64,000 nt of DNA from Rhizobium sp. (GTDB lineage: Bacteria; Pseudomonadota; Alphaproteobacteria; Rhizobiales; Rhizobiaceae), in contig PEKW01000006.1 of the NCBI GenBank assembly GCA_002796995.1, forward strand, positions 186,001 through 250,000, read 5' to 3'. How positions within the stretch are numbered: the first letter of the stretch is position 1; every line of letters starts with the position of its first letter. Below are positions 55,266-64,000 of the stretch, one piece after another. The position numbers and the translations under genes were made by a program. The notes beneath the pieces are model-generated. The model worked only from the letters and a program-made list of their open reading frames with translations. It made no database searches and had not been told where the DNA came from.

Positions 55266-56356
55266 GCTGTTCCCTGCCCGCCTTTTTTGTTCGTGGCGGT
55301 TGTTGTCGTGTCGGTGCAGGTCGCCTTGGCGCTCGACGCGGCCATCAGCTCCCCTCCCGCACTGCGAAAGAAGTCCCACATTCTGCCGGTCGCATCAACC
55401 TCCCGGATCGCTTCGTCCCCGGTCGAGGCGAGACGGAAGCGGATGTTCTCGCCCGGCCAGTCATGGCTAGCGTCGGCGATCACGTAGGACATGACGCTCG
55501 CACCCGCGCGGCAGCCGGGATAGGTGGTGACGGTCAGCGTGTCGCCCTTGTCGGTCATCGCCCGGCCGTCGCAGCCGTTGAGCTCGGCCCAGCGCTTGAC
55601 CGCGACCTCGCCGCCATATTGCCAATAGGGCTTGCCGCCGCCGGCAAACGGATTGACGTGGTCCTTGAGGCCGGAAAAGGCGATGATCGAGATCGGCTTG
55701 GCCGGCTGGCAGCTCGCCTTGCGCGGCCGCCATACACCGTCCTCCTGCTCCGGATAGCCCGCGCGCAGGCCCATGACGAAACCGGCGGCAGCGAAGTCGC
55801 CGTGACCGTCGCAGACATATTGCGACAGCATGCGCCCGCCGCCGGAATAGCCCGAGGCGTAGATCTTTGCCGGATCGACGCAGAAGGTTTCCTTCGCCGT
55901 CTCGACCGCGTCGCGGATGAAATCGCCCTCGTCGAGCCCGTTGCCGCGGCTCACCCCCGGCAGCGGATTGACGCCCGGCACGTTCCACGCATGGGTGCCC
56001 GGCACGCTGCCGTCGAGGCTGCCCTGAAGCGCCATGACGATGAAGCCTTCGCGCTCCGCCACCTCGTCCCAGTGGCTGCGGTTCATCTGCCCATCCGGAT
56101 GGCTGTTGGAGCCATGGAAATCGAAGACCAGCGGCAGCTTGCGCTTGCCGTCATAGGCCGAGGGGATGAAATAGACCGCCGAACGGTCGGCCCCGCCGGA
56201 CCGGATATCGAGATCGTGCCTGCCTGCCGGCAATGCCGCGCCGCAGGCCGAGGCCATTGCGCTTCCGGACAGGCCGGTGAGGAAAAGGAGAGCCGTCGCG
56301 AGCAGGCCAACGGATTTGCCGCCCCGCAGACGGCGCAAAGCCGTGCTGGTTATCAT
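55208..56356 (-). CDS. Secreted PHB-depolymerase-like / feruloyl-esterase-like hydrolase
   Basis: This is a 382-residue exported alpha/beta hydrolase of the LpqC/poly(3-hydroxybutyrate) depolymerase family. A signal peptide (about 35 residues) is followed by the substrate-pocket strand [21 protein letters not shown]. The nucleophile Ser is in [10 protein letters not shown], and a likely catalytic His is in ADASHDWPG. It should cleave ester bonds of polyesters or aryl esters; the substrate is unknown. ATG 56356 was chosen with AGAAGG upstream. The C-terminal tail is Thr/Lys-rich and ends inside ureD. Its position between the urea transporter and ureD is unusual. Confidence 0.8.
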   Translation of the reverse strand: MITSTALRRLRGGKSVGLLATALLFLTGLSGSAMASACGAALPAGRHDLDIRSGGADRSAVYFIPSAYDGKRKLPLVFDFHGSNSHPDGQMNRSHWDEVAEREGFIVMALQGSLDGSVPGTHAWNVPGVNPLPGVSRGNGLDEGDFIRDAVETAKETFCVDPAKIYASGYSGGGRMLSQYVCDGHGDFAAAGFVMGLRAGYPEQEDGVWRPRKASCQPAKPISIIAFSGLKDHVNPFAGGGKPYWQYGGEVAVKRWAELNGCDGRAMTDKGDTLTVTTYPGCRAGASVMSYVIADASHDWPGENIRFRLASTGDEAIREVDATGRMWDFFRSAGGELMAASSAKATCTDTTTTATNKKGGQGTACRQPVQSDLSAPGASEGL

Positions 56357-56452
56357 AGCTATGCCTTCTGTTAGCAGACGCGAGTCCATATCACGCTGGT
56401 GCAAAGCATCAACCATATTTCACTAATAATTCATCAACCCTGCTGTGCAGGA

Positions 56453-57154
56453 TCAGACGGTCAGGTGGCGGCGCGCTTCCGCCGTGTCCAGCGTTTCGGC
56501 CGCGCCCTCATGGACGATTTCCCCGCGATCCATGATGTAGACATGGTCGGCAAGCTCCCGGCAGAAGTCGAGATATTGCTCGACCAGCAGGATCGCCATG
56601 CCGGTGGAATCCCGCAGATATTTGATCGCCCGGCCGATATCCTTGATGATCGACGGCTGGATGCCCTCGGTCGGCTCGTCGAGCACCAGGATCTTCGGCC
56701 GCGTCACCATGGCCCGGCCGATGGCGAGCTGCTGCTGCTGCCCGCCCGACAGGTCGCCGCCGCGCCGCGACAGCATGGTGTTGAGGACCGGGAACAGGCT
56801 GAAGATCTCGTCGGGAATGAACCGCTCCTTGCGCGGCAGCGGCGCATAGCCGGTCTCGAGGTTTTCCCTGACGGTGAGCAGCGGGAAGATTTCCCGCCCC
56901 TGCGGCACATAACCGATGCCGGTGCGCGCCCGGTTGAACGGCGCCATGCCGTTGAGCGTCACGCCGTCGAAGGCGATCGTGCCCGCCGAGACGCCATGCT
57001 GGCCCGTGACGGCGCGCAGCAGCGACGACTTGCCGACCCCGTTTCGGCCGAGCACGCAGGTGATCCGGCCCATCTCCGCCTTGATGGAGACGCCGCGCAG
57101 GGCTTGGGCGGCGCCATAGTGAAGGTTGACGTTGTCGACGACGAGAGCGCTCAT
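56453..57154 (-). CDS. urtE: Urea ABC transporter ATP-binding protein UrtE
   Basis: This is the 233-residue LivF-type ATPase of the urea importer. It has Walker A GRNGVGKSSLL, signature LSGGQQQQLAIG, Walker B ILVLDEPTEGIQPS and the H-loop segment LLVEQYLDF. The IQPSIIKDIG variant after Walker B is typical of UrtE. The ATG overlaps the stop of the alpha/beta hydrolase gene (ATGA). Confidence 0.95.
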   Translation of the reverse strand: MSALVVDNVNLHYGAAQALRGVSIKAEMGRITCVLGRNGVGKSSLLRAVTGQHGVSAGTIAFDGVTLNGMAPFNRARTGIGYVPQGREIFPLLTVRENLETGYAPLPRKERFIPDEIFSLFPVLNTMLSRRGGDLSGGQQQQLAIGRAMVTRPKILVLDEPTEGIQPSIIKDIGRAIKYLRDSTGMAILLVEQYLDFCRELADHVYIMDRGEIVHEGAAETLDTAEARRHLTV

Positions 57155-58122
57155 GATGCTGTCTCCTTGAGGAAGTCCCTGATTGCGTTGAACATCTCCG
57201 CATTGTGTCCGATCCAGACATGGCCGCCGGTCGGGTAGACGATCAGCCTTGCGCCCGCCACGCTGGCGGCGATGTGGCGTGCCGCGTCGGCGGTCAGGTA
57301 GCGGTCGTCTTCGACCGAGATGGCGAGCGTCGGTGCCGTGATCGCCTCCAGCGGCATCGGCTGGGGATCGCCTGCCAGCCACATGTCGTTAAGAAGTCCC
57401 CTCGCCCGCTCGCTGACCGGCAGGATGGAATCGAGAATCGCCTGCACGCGGCTACGCTCGTCCCGCGTGGCAGCAGCAAACAGCGCCGGATCCGTCGCCA
57501 GGACCGAGCCGATCATCAGGTCGGGCATAGCCGACATGGCCGCCCAGAACAGGAAGTCCGACCCGAGTGCCGCCTCGACCACATGTTGCTGGCCCGGCGA
57601 CCACGGGCGCGCCGATGGGCGGCCCGGGACATAGGTGGCCGGAACGACCGGGATCAACGCCGAACAGCGATCCGGGTGGCGGATGGCGAAAGAGATGGCC
57701 GAGAGCGCCCCGGCCGAGCCGCCGATGACCGCGATTCTGTCGACGTGGAGGGCATCGAGCAGATCGACAAACGCGTCCGCCTGGTTTTCCGACGAGGCGT
57801 CGGCCGGAAAGGCCGAGCCGAGATAGCCGAACCGCGACGGGGCAATCACCCGCATGCCGAGCTCGACCAGAGGCGCGGCAAACAGCAAACCCTGGTCGAA
57901 TCCCCCGCCGCTGCCATGGATCATCAGCACCGGAACACCGGTGCCGGCCTCGGCATATTGAAGCGGGCCGAAACGACTAGTGATCGTCGTGGCGCGATAG
58001 CCGGCGATGCGCGTCCGCGCAGCGTCGAGAGCCCGTGAATAACCGCGGTGCAGCCAACCGGCCGCAAGCGCCCCCACTGCGCCGCCCACAGCCAAGGCGA
58101 GAAGCGTCCTGCGCGTCAACAT
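57151..58122 (-). CDS. Alpha/beta-fold hydrolase inserted in the urt operon
   Basis: This is a 323-residue hydrolase with an N-terminal hydrophobic anchor or signal (RRTLLALAVGGAVGALAAG) and a typical fold: VLMIHGSGGGFDQG (oxyanion hole), the nucleophile Ser in VIGGSAGALSA, an acidic residue in SVEDDRYL and the His in TGGHVWIGHN. The substrate is unknown. ATG 58122 was chosen for its GGAG site and the signal-like start. ATG 58227 would overlap the urtD stop (ATGA) and add 35 residues. It separates urtD from urtE, which are normally adjacent, so it is probably a later insertion. Confidence 0.82.
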   Translation of the reverse strand: MLTRRTLLALAVGGAVGALAAGWLHRGYSRALDAARTRIAGYRATTITSRFGPLQYAEAGTGVPVLMIHGSGGGFDQGLLFAAPLVELGMRVIAPSRFGYLGSAFPADASSENQADAFVDLLDALHVDRIAVIGGSAGALSAISFAIRHPDRCSALIPVVPATYVPGRPSARPWSPGQQHVVEAALGSDFLFWAAMSAMPDLMIGSVLATDPALFAAATRDERSRVQAILDSILPVSERARGLLNDMWLAGDPQPMPLEAITAPTLAISVEDDRYLTADAARHIAASVAGARLIVYPTGGHVWIGHNAEMFNAIRDFLKETAS

Positions 58123-58223
58123 CGTCCCGATCTCCGCAACCACATCCATGACGCCCGGCCGCGCCGCCGAGAGCGAGGCCAGACTACCAGCGGTGCGGGT
58201 GGCAACATTGACCGTGATCAATT

Positions 58224-58976
58224 TCATCGTCCCAGATAGTTCTCGATCACCTTCGGATCGGCGGAGACGAAATCGATCGAGCCTTCGGCCAGCACCGAAC
58301 CTTCGGCAAGGCAGGTCACCTTGACGCCGAGATCGCGGATGAAGCCCATGTCGTGTTCGACGACGACCACCGAGCGGGTCTTGGCGATCTCCTTCAAGAG
58401 GATTGCCGTCTCGGCGGTCTCCGCATCGGTCATGCCGGCGACCGGCTCGTCGACGAGCAGGAGCTTGGGTTCCTGCGCCAAGAGCATGCCGATCTCCAGC
58501 CATTGCTTCTGGCCATGGCTGAGATTGGCGGCGAGGTCCTGGGCGCGAGCAGTCAGCCGCACCGTTTCGAGGATCTCCTCGATGCGCTGCCTGTCCTCCG
58601 CCGTCAGCCGGTAGAACAGCGTGCCGAACACGCCGCGGTCGCGGTTGAGCGCCAGTTCGAGATTGTCCCACACGGTATGGCTCTCGAACACGGTCGGCTT
58701 CTGGAACTTGCGGCCTATGCCGAGCTGGGCGATTTCGGCCTCGTCCCTCTTCGTCAGGTCCACCTCGCCGTTGAAGAAGACTTCGCCGCTGTCGGGCCGC
58801 GTCTTGCCGGTGATGATATCCATCATCGTCGTCTTGCCGGCGCCGTTCGGGCCGATGATGGCGCGCAGCTCGCCCGGCTCGACGACGAAGGACAGCGAAT
58901 TCAGCGCCTTGAAGCCGTCAAAGGAGACGGACACGCCGTCGAGATAGAGGATGCTCGTCGGTTTCCTGTCGTTCAT
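58224..58976 (-). CDS. urtD: Urea ABC transporter ATP-binding protein UrtD
   Basis: This is the 250-residue LivG-type ATPase of the urea importer. The motifs are GPNGAGKTTMMDIITG (Walker A), SHGQKQWLEIG (UrtD-type signature), LLLVDEPVAGMTD (Walker B) and VVEHDMGFI (H-loop). ATG 58976 has GGAG at ideal spacing; GTG 58985 overlaps the urtC stop and is an alternative. Confidence 0.96.
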   Translation of the reverse strand: MNDRKPTSILYLDGVSVSFDGFKALNSLSFVVEPGELRAIIGPNGAGKTTMMDIITGKTRPDSGEVFFNGEVDLTKRDEAEIAQLGIGRKFQKPTVFESHTVWDNLELALNRDRGVFGTLFYRLTAEDRQRIEEILETVRLTARAQDLAANLSHGQKQWLEIGMLLAQEPKLLLVDEPVAGMTDAETAETAILLKEIAKTRSVVVVEHDMGFIRDLGVKVTCLAEGSVLAEGSIDFVSADPKVIENYLGR

Positions 58977-58981
58977 GGCAA

Positions 58982-60154
58982 TCACTCCGCGGCCTGGCCG
59001 AGCGGCAGCGCCGCATCGGTTGCCTTGTCATTGTTGGCGGCAGCGTCCGCCGCCTTGCGGTCGCGGCGCACTGCCAGGCGCTGCTGGATCGTGCCGACCA
59101 CACCCTTCGGCAGGAACAGCGTCACCCCGATGAACAGCCCGCCGAGCGCGAACAGCCAGAGTTCCGGAAACGCGCCGGTGAAATAGCTCTTACCGGCATT
59201 GACCATCAGCGCACCGATGATCGGCCCGATCAGCGTGCCGCGCCCGCCGACCGCCGTCCACACCACTACTTCGATCGAGTTGGCCGGGGCGAATTCGCCC
59301 GGATTGATGATGCCGACCTGCGGCACGAACAGCGCGCCGGCAATACCCGCCATCATCGCCGAGACGACGAAGGTGAAGAGCTTGATGTTCTCCACCCGGT
59401 AGCCGAGGAAGCGCACGCGGCTTTCGGCATCGCGCACGCCGACCAGCACCTTGCCGAATTTGGAGCGCACGATCGCCGAGGAAATCACCAGGCACAGCGA
59501 CAGCATGATCGCCGAGAGCGCGAACAGCACGGCGCGCGTGCCGTCGGCCTGGACGTTGAAGCCGATGATTTCCTTGAAATCGGTCAGTCCGTTATTGCCG
59601 CCGAAGCCCATGTCGTTGCGGAAGAAAGCCAAGAGCAGCGCATAGGTCATCGCCTGGGTGATGATCGACAGGTAGACCCCGTTAACACGGGAGCGGAAGG
59701 CGAACCAGCCGAAGACGAAGGCGAGCAGGCCGGGCACGACCAGCACCATGATCATGGCGAACCAGAACATGTCCATGCCCTGCCAGAACCACGGCAGTTC
59801 CTTCCAGTTGAGGAAGACCATGAAGTCCGGCAGGATCGGATTGCCGTAGACGCCGCGGCTGCCGATCTGGCGCATCAGGTACATGCCCATGGCATAGCCG
59901 CCGAGCGCGAAGAAGGCCCCGTGGCCGAGCGAGAGAATGCCGCAATAGCCCCAGACCAGATCGAGCGCCAGCGCCAGCAGCGCGTAGCAGAGATACTTGC
60001 CCATCAGCGACACGGCATAGGTCGGGATGTGGAAGACGCTGTCCGGCGCCGTCAGCAGATTGAGGGCCGGCACGAGGATCGCCACACCGAGAAGAATGGC
60101 GACGGCAACGACGACCTTGCCTTCGAGTGCCCTGAAAATGAAGCCCGTGATCAT
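58982..60154 (-). CDS. urtC: Urea ABC transporter permease UrtC
   Basis: This is a 390-residue LivM-type permease with about ten membrane helices. Segments such as WGYCGILSLGHGAFFALGGYAMGMYLM, GGNNGLTDF and VRDAESRVRFLGYR mark the family and the cytosolic coupling loop. The C-terminal tail is Ala/Asp-rich and soluble. It overlaps urtB at its start (ATGA) and touches urtD at its end. Confidence 0.95.
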   Translation of the reverse strand: MITGFIFRALEGKVVVAVAILLGVAILVPALNLLTAPDSVFHIPTYAVSLMGKYLCYALLALALDLVWGYCGILSLGHGAFFALGGYAMGMYLMRQIGSRGVYGNPILPDFMVFLNWKELPWFWQGMDMFWFAMIMVLVVPGLLAFVFGWFAFRSRVNGVYLSIITQAMTYALLLAFFRNDMGFGGNNGLTDFKEIIGFNVQADGTRAVLFALSAIMLSLCLVISSAIVRSKFGKVLVGVRDAESRVRFLGYRVENIKLFTFVVSAMMAGIAGALFVPQVGIINPGEFAPANSIEVVVWTAVGGRGTLIGPIIGALMVNAGKSYFTGAFPELWLFALGGLFIGVTLFLPKGVVGTIQQRLAVRRDRKAADAAANNDKATDAALPLGQAAE

Positions 60155-61755
60155 GCTTCCACCGCCCTTCCCTTGAGCGCGAAGAGCCCGCGCGGTCGTT
60201 TCTGGATGAAGAGAATGATCAGCACGAGCACGAGGATCTTGCCCAGCACGGCGCCGACCGAGGGTTCGAGGAACTTGTTGAGGATGCCAAGCGACAGCGC
60301 ACCGACAAACGTGCCCCAGAGATTGCCCACCCCGCCGAACACCACGACCATGAAACTGTCGATGATGTAGGCCTGACCAAGGTTCGGCGAGACATTGTCG
60401 ATCTGGCTGAGCGCCACGCCTGCGATCCCGGCAATGCCGGAGCCGAGCGCGAAGGTGAAGGCATCAACCCAGGGGGTGCGAATGCCCATCGACGAGGCCA
60501 TGCGGCGGTTCTGGGTCACGGCGCGCATCTGCAGGCCGAAGGCCGAGCGCTTCATCAGCGTCAGGAGGGCAAAGAAGATTGTGAGCGAAAAGAGCACGAT
60601 CCACATGCGGTTCCAGGTGATCGTCAGCCCGCCCAGCGCGAACGAACCGGACATCCAGGACGGATTGCCGACCTCCTGGTTGGTCGGGCCGAAGATGGTG
60701 CGGATCGCCTGCTGGAGGATGAGCGAAATGCCCCAGGTGGCGAGCAGGGTTTCGAGCGGCCGGCCGTAGAGGAAGCGGATGACGCCGCGCTCAATCACGA
60801 GGCCGATGACGGCGGTGACGAGGAACGCGACCGGCAGGGCGATGGCAAGCGACCAGTCGAACAGGTCCGGATAGCCGATGCGGATCACCTGCTGGACCAT
60901 GAAGGTCGAATAGGCGCCGATCATCACCATCTCGCCATGCGCCATGTTGATGATGCCCATGACACCAAAGGTGATGGCAAGGCCGATGGCCGCCAGCAAC
61001 AGCACGGAACCGAGCGAGATGCCGTACCAGATGTTCTGCGCGGCGTCCCACAGCGCCAGATCGCCCTCGATGGAGGCGATCGCCTTGTCGAGGTCGGGTT
61101 TCAGGCTCTCGTCGATCGAAGAGGAGACGGTCATCAGGATGCCGATCGCTTCGCGCCCGCCAAGCGAGGCGACCATGTCGATCGCGGCGCGTTTTTCCTC
61201 GACGGAGCGGTCGGAGGCCAGCAGCGACACGGCGCGCGCCTCCTCCATTCGGGCCTTGACTTCGGAATCTGTCTCCTTGGCAAGCGCCGTCTCGACGAGG
61301 TCGAGGTTTTCGGCGCTCGGCGATTGCAGAACCTGCTGCGCTGCCTGCAGCCGGACCTCGCAGTCGGGGCTCAGCAGCGTGAGCCCGCCGAGCGCGGAGC
61401 GGATGGCGCGGCGGAGCGTGTTGTTGACCTTGATCTTGGTGAAGGCGCCCTTCGGCTCCTCGCCGATCACCTCGCCGGTCAGCGGATCGATGGCCGAAAG
61501 CTTGGCACCGGCGGCCTTTGTGATGACCACGGCACCGTCCGACTTGCGGACATAGAGATCGCCCTCGGCGAAGGCCTCGAGCGCGGGAACGACGCGCGGA
61601 TCCCCCGTCGCGGCGATCTGCGTCAAAAGCTCTTCGGCCTGCTTGAAGCTGGCCTTGCCGAGCGCATCGATCAGGTCTTTCGGATCGCTCTGCGCCAGGG
61701 AGGGCGCGGCGAGGGAGAGGAAAAGGAAAAACGTTGTGAGAATTCGACGTATCAT
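60151..61755 (-). CDS. urtB: Urea ABC transporter permease UrtB
   Basis: This is a 534-residue permease. A signal peptide and a periplasmic helical-repeat domain of about 230 residues precede the LivH-type membrane domain, a layout characteristic of UrtB. Membrane-domain marks are GVMGIINMAHGEMVMIGAY and WGISLILQQAIR. It overlaps urtC by four bases. A repeat element lies between it and urtA, which may lower transcription after the binding protein. Confidence 0.95.
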   Translation of the reverse strand: MIRRILTTFFLFLSLAAPSLAQSDPKDLIDALGKASFKQAEELLTQIAATGDPRVVPALEAFAEGDLYVRKSDGAVVITKAAGAKLSAIDPLTGEVIGEEPKGAFTKIKVNNTLRRAIRSALGGLTLLSPDCEVRLQAAQQVLQSPSAENLDLVETALAKETDSEVKARMEEARAVSLLASDRSVEEKRAAIDMVASLGGREAIGILMTVSSSIDESLKPDLDKAIASIEGDLALWDAAQNIWYGISLGSVLLLAAIGLAITFGVMGIINMAHGEMVMIGAYSTFMVQQVIRIGYPDLFDWSLAIALPVAFLVTAVIGLVIERGVIRFLYGRPLETLLATWGISLILQQAIRTIFGPTNQEVGNPSWMSGSFALGGLTITWNRMWIVLFSLTIFFALLTLMKRSAFGLQMRAVTQNRRMASSMGIRTPWVDAFTFALGSGIAGIAGVALSQIDNVSPNLGQAYIIDSFMVVVFGGVGNLWGTFVGALSLGILNKFLEPSVGAVLGKILVLVLIILFIQKRPRGLFALKGRAVEA

Positions 61756-61806
61756 TGTGGCAGTCCCCCGTCGCCCACCAGGAAATCGGCGATTGCGGCT
61801 TGCTCC

Positions 61807-61924
61807 CTCTTCTCCCCCGCGGGGAGAAGTGCCGAGCGGATGCGAGGCGATGAGGGGGAGCCGTAAGGCTTCGCCTCCCCCTCATCCGGTCCTTCGGACC
61901 ACCTTCTCCCCGAAGGGAGAAGGG
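61807..61924. repeat. RIME-like palindromic element between urtA and urtB
   Basis: An outer unit (TCTTCTCCCCCGCGGGGAGA to GATGAGGGG) and an inverted unit (CCCCTCATCCGGTCCTTCGG to CGAAGGGAGAAGGGG) face each other, with AGCCGTAAGGCTTC between. The element is of the same type as 33258-33453. On the urt mRNA it forms strong hairpins in the urtA-urtB gap. Confidence 0.8.
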
Positions 61925-61929
61925 GATGA

Positions 61930-63219
61930 TCAGCTGCCCTTGCCGCCGCACTTGCCGGTGGCGACGTTGAAGTTGCCGCATTCCATCGGCTTGCGCCAAT
62001 CGGAGATCAGGTCCTTGGAGTCGGGCAGGTAGTCCGACCATTCGTCGCCGACGACGGCGGGCGTTTCCTGGACGATTTCGAACTGGCCGTCGGCCTGGAT
62101 TTCGCCGATCAGCACCGGCTTGGTGATGTGGTGGTTGGGCATGACGGTGGAATAGCCGCCCGACAGGTTCGGCACGGCGACACCGATGATGCTGTCCAGA
62201 ACGGCGTCGGTGTCGGTGGTGCCGGCGGCTTCGACGGCCTTCACCCAGGCGTTGAAGCCGATATAGGCGGCTTCCATCGGGTCGTTGGTGACGCGCTTGT
62301 CGTTCTTGGTGAAGGCGTGCCACTGCTCGATGAACTCGGCATTGACGTCGGCGTCGACGGACTGGAAGTAGTTCCAGGCGGCGAGATGGCCGACCAGCGG
62401 TGCGGTGTCGAGACCGGCGAGCTCTTCTTCACCGACCGAGAAGGCGACGACCGGGATGTCTTCGGCCTTGATGCCCTGGTTGCCGAGTTCCTTGTAGAAG
62501 GGAACGTTGGCGTCGCCGTTGATGGTCGAGACGACGGCGGTCTTCTTGCCGGCCGAGCCGAACTTCTTGATGTCGGAGACGATCGTCTGCCAGTCGGAAT
62601 GACCGAACGGCGTGTAGTTGATCATGATGTCCTCTTCGGCAACGCCCTTGGACATCAGATAGGCCTTGAGGATCTTGTTGGTCGTCTGCGGATAGACATA
62701 GTCGGTGCCGGCGAGAACCCAGCGCTCGACGCCTTCTTCGGCGGCCAGATAGTCGACGGCCGGGATGGCCTGCTGGTTCGGGGCGGCACCGGTGTAGAAG
62801 ATGTTGCGCGAGGATTCCTCACCCTCGTACTGGACCGGGTAGAACAGGATCGAATTAAGCTCTTCGAAGACCGGCAGGACCGACTTGCGCGACGACGACG
62901 TCCAGCAGCCGAACACGGCGGCGACCTTGTCCTGCGAAATCAGCTGGCGGGCCTTTTCGGCAAACAGCGGCCAGTCGGATGCCGGGTCGACGACGACGGC
63001 CTCGAGCTTCTTGCCGAGCACGCCGCCCTTCTTGTTCTGCTCTTCGACGAGCATCAGCATGGCGTCCTTCAGCGTCGTCTCCGAGATCGCCATGGTGCCG
63101 GAAAGCGAATGCAGGACGCCGATCTTGATCGTGTCGTCGGCGGCGAAGGCGCCGCTGAATGCCGTCGAGGACAGCATGGCGCCGAGCACTGCGCCGGTGA
63201 GTTTTGCCTTCAGTTTCAT
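61930..63219 (-). CDS. urtA: Urea ABC transporter substrate-binding protein UrtA
   Basis: This is a 429-residue periplasmic binding protein that captures urea, or short-chain amides, for UrtBCDE. A signal peptide (cleavage near AFAADD, residue about 26) is followed by IKIGVLHSLSGTMAISE, VFGCWTSSSRKSVLPVFE and YPVQYEGEESSRNIFYTGAAPNQQ, all UrtA hallmarks. GAGGGG precedes ATG 63219. It is the first gene of the urt operon; the five other genes on the strand follow. Confidence 0.97.
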   Translation of the reverse strand: MKLKAKLTGAVLGAMLSSTAFSGAFAADDTIKIGVLHSLSGTMAISETTLKDAMLMLVEEQNKKGGVLGKKLEAVVVDPASDWPLFAEKARQLISQDKVAAVFGCWTSSSRKSVLPVFEELNSILFYPVQYEGEESSRNIFYTGAAPNQQAIPAVDYLAAEEGVERWVLAGTDYVYPQTTNKILKAYLMSKGVAEEDIMINYTPFGHSDWQTIVSDIKKFGSAGKKTAVVSTINGDANVPFYKELGNQGIKAEDIPVVAFSVGEEELAGLDTAPLVGHLAAWNYFQSVDADVNAEFIEQWHAFTKNDKRVTNDPMEAAYIGFNAWVKAVEAAGTTDTDAVLDSIIGVAVPNLSGGYSTVMPNHHITKPVLIGEIQADGQFEIVQETPAVVGDEWSDYLPDSKDLISDWRKPMECGNFNVATGKCGGKGS

Positions 63220-63315
63220 CTGGTTGAACCCCTCTTCTTGTTCCCGCAACCGGTGGGTAAAGAAAACTTTAACCGTTGCTGGGAGGGACTATCCGATGCT
63301 GCGGCGCAAAACCGT

Positions 63316-63333
63316 ATACGTCGTTTGACGTAT
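63316..63333. promoter_or_regulatory. Inverted repeat upstream of urtA
   Basis: ATACGTC and GACGTAT are perfect 7-bp arms around GTTT, about 97 bases before the urtA start. It may be an operator for the urea transport operon. No sigma-54 (GG, ten bases, GC) pattern was found around it, so nitrogen control by RpoN is not evident here. Confidence 0.45.
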
Positions 63334-63382
63334 GCCAGGGGGGAAAGACGGCGCGGGAGCTTGGCCAAGCCGAAAACGAAAA

Positions 63383-63409
63383 CGCCGGGCTCCATGCTGG
63401 AACCCGGCG
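63383..63409 (-). terminator. Rho-independent terminator of the TerC gene
   Basis: CGCCGGG and CCCGGCG arms enclose a smaller TCCA/TGGA stem. On the minus strand the hairpin is followed by TTTTCGTTTTC. It lies 39 bases beyond the TerC stop. Confidence 0.85.
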
Positions 63410-63447
63410 CGGCAGCCGCCCATCAGGCGGCAAAGGCAGGTTTTCGG

Positions 63448-64000
63448 CTAGGCGAGGTAGCCGATGACGTAGGGCCAGACCTCGACCAGGCCATGATAGA
63501 CCATGGTGACAGTGACGTAGGCGATGACGCCGAGGCCGACATAGGCGATCCAGCGATGCCTGTGCAGCAGGCTCGCCACCAGGTTTGCGGCCAGACCCAT
63601 CAGCGCGATCGACAGGACGAGGCCGATCGCCAGGATGCTGGTATGTTCCTTGGCGGCACCGGCGACGGCCAGCACGTTGTCGAGCGACATGGAAACGTCG
63701 GCGACGACGATCTGGGTCGCTGCCTGCACGAAGGTCTTTTCCTTGACGGTGAACTCGGTATCGTCCGTCTCGCCCTGCTTGTGGGGCTCGTGGGCGACGG
63801 CGCGCAGTTCGCTCCACATCTTCCAGCACACCCAGGCGAGCAGCAGGCCGCCGAGCAATTGCAGCCCGACCATGTTGAGAAGATAGGCGGTGATGGTGGC
63901 AAAGCCGATGCGCAGCACGGTGGCAGCGAGGATACCGACCAGGATGGCCTTGCGACGCTGGCTGTCCGGGAGGCCGGCGGCCGCCATGCCGATGACGATT
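63448..64000 (-). CDS. TerC-family integral membrane protein, partial
   Basis: This is the C-terminal part (about 183 residues) of a TerC/Alx-like membrane protein; the N-terminus lies beyond the right edge. The visible start IVIGMAAAGLPDSQRRKAI and the later VVADVSMSLDNVLAVAGAA are the two conserved acidic/Asn-containing TerC repeats, thought to handle metal ions such as manganese. About five membrane helices are present here. An in-frame ATG at 63987 is internal. A terminator follows it, so it is separate from the urt operon. Confidence 0.9.
   Translation of the reverse strand, partial: IVIGMAAAGLPDSQRRKAILVGILAATVLRIGFATITAYLLNMVGLQLLGGLLLAWVCWKMWSELRAVAHEPHKQGETDDTEFTVKEKTFVQAATQIVVADVSMSLDNVLAVAGAAKEHTSILAIGLVLSIALMGLAANLVASLLHRHRWIAYVGLGVIAYVTVTMVYHGLVEVWPYVIGYLA

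Noticed and set aside
63220..63400. A sigma-54 promoter for urtA
   Set aside because: No GG and GC doublets at ten-base spacing in a suitable context were found on the minus strand before urtA.

Overview
The window reads as a chromosomal segment of a Rhizobiaceae-type alphaproteobacterium (Hyphomicrobiales). Supporting signs are the high GC content with strong third-position bias, many small intergenic palindromic repeats of the Rhizobium mosaic (RIME) type (CCCTCATCCGGCCCTTCGGGCC...TCTCCCC), a urease cluster with rhizobial accessory genes, an urtABCDE urea transporter, and reductive pyrimidine breakdown through PreTA, dihydropyrimidinase and carbamoyl-beta-alanine amidohydrolase. The genus cannot be fixed from the sequence alone.

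Layout. 1-7.5 kb: the end of a peptide-type ABC ATPase, a DEAD-box RNA helicase, an EamA exporter, then an operon of circularly permuted ATP-grasp, alpha-E and transglutaminase proteins followed by a J-domain-like gene. 7.5-10.8 kb: a MarR regulator, tRNA-Arg(CCG), an AT-richer insert with two related HEPN-like genes, a possible hemerythrin remnant, and cysQ. 10.8-19 kb: a membrane sulfatase/phosphotransferase, a secreted unknown, an FAD/NAD(P)-binding protein, a serine recombinase, an unrecognised protein and a secreted trypsin-like protease. 19-24.3 kb: an EAL phosphodiesterase, group II truncated haemoglobin, DUF423, VOC and DUF2325 proteins, and the divergent pobA/pobR pair.

24.4-40.5 kb: pyrimidine catabolism. 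preT-preA reduce uracil or thymine, hyuC- and hydA-type enzymes open the ring and release beta-alanine, RutR is the likely regulator (a good RutR operator lies upstream of hyuC), and an NMT1/THI5-type ABC transporter may import the substrate. A CHASE-PAS-GGDEF-EAL protein and an EamA exporter sit inside this block. Inverted pairs of repeat elements lie between several of these genes; two of them bracket a DUF559 endonuclease-like gene.

40.5-46.4 kb: an RND adaptor and pump, then a Crp/Fnr regulator without N-terminal Fe-S cysteines, with a perfect FNR-type box upstream. 46.4-63.3 kb, all on the minus strand: urea uptake (urtABCDE, with an alpha/beta hydrolase gene inserted between urtD and urtE) and urease (ureD, ureA, ureB, ureC, ureE, ureF, ureG) interleaved with DUF1272, GFA-family, LprI-like, sialyltransferase-motif, peroxiredoxin and diguanylate cyclase genes. 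63.4 kb to the end: a TerC-family membrane protein cut by the window edge.

Together the pyrimidine and urea blocks make this a nitrogen-scavenging region, with three cyclic-di-GMP enzymes scattered through it. I see no phage, plasmid origin, CRISPR array or complete transposon.
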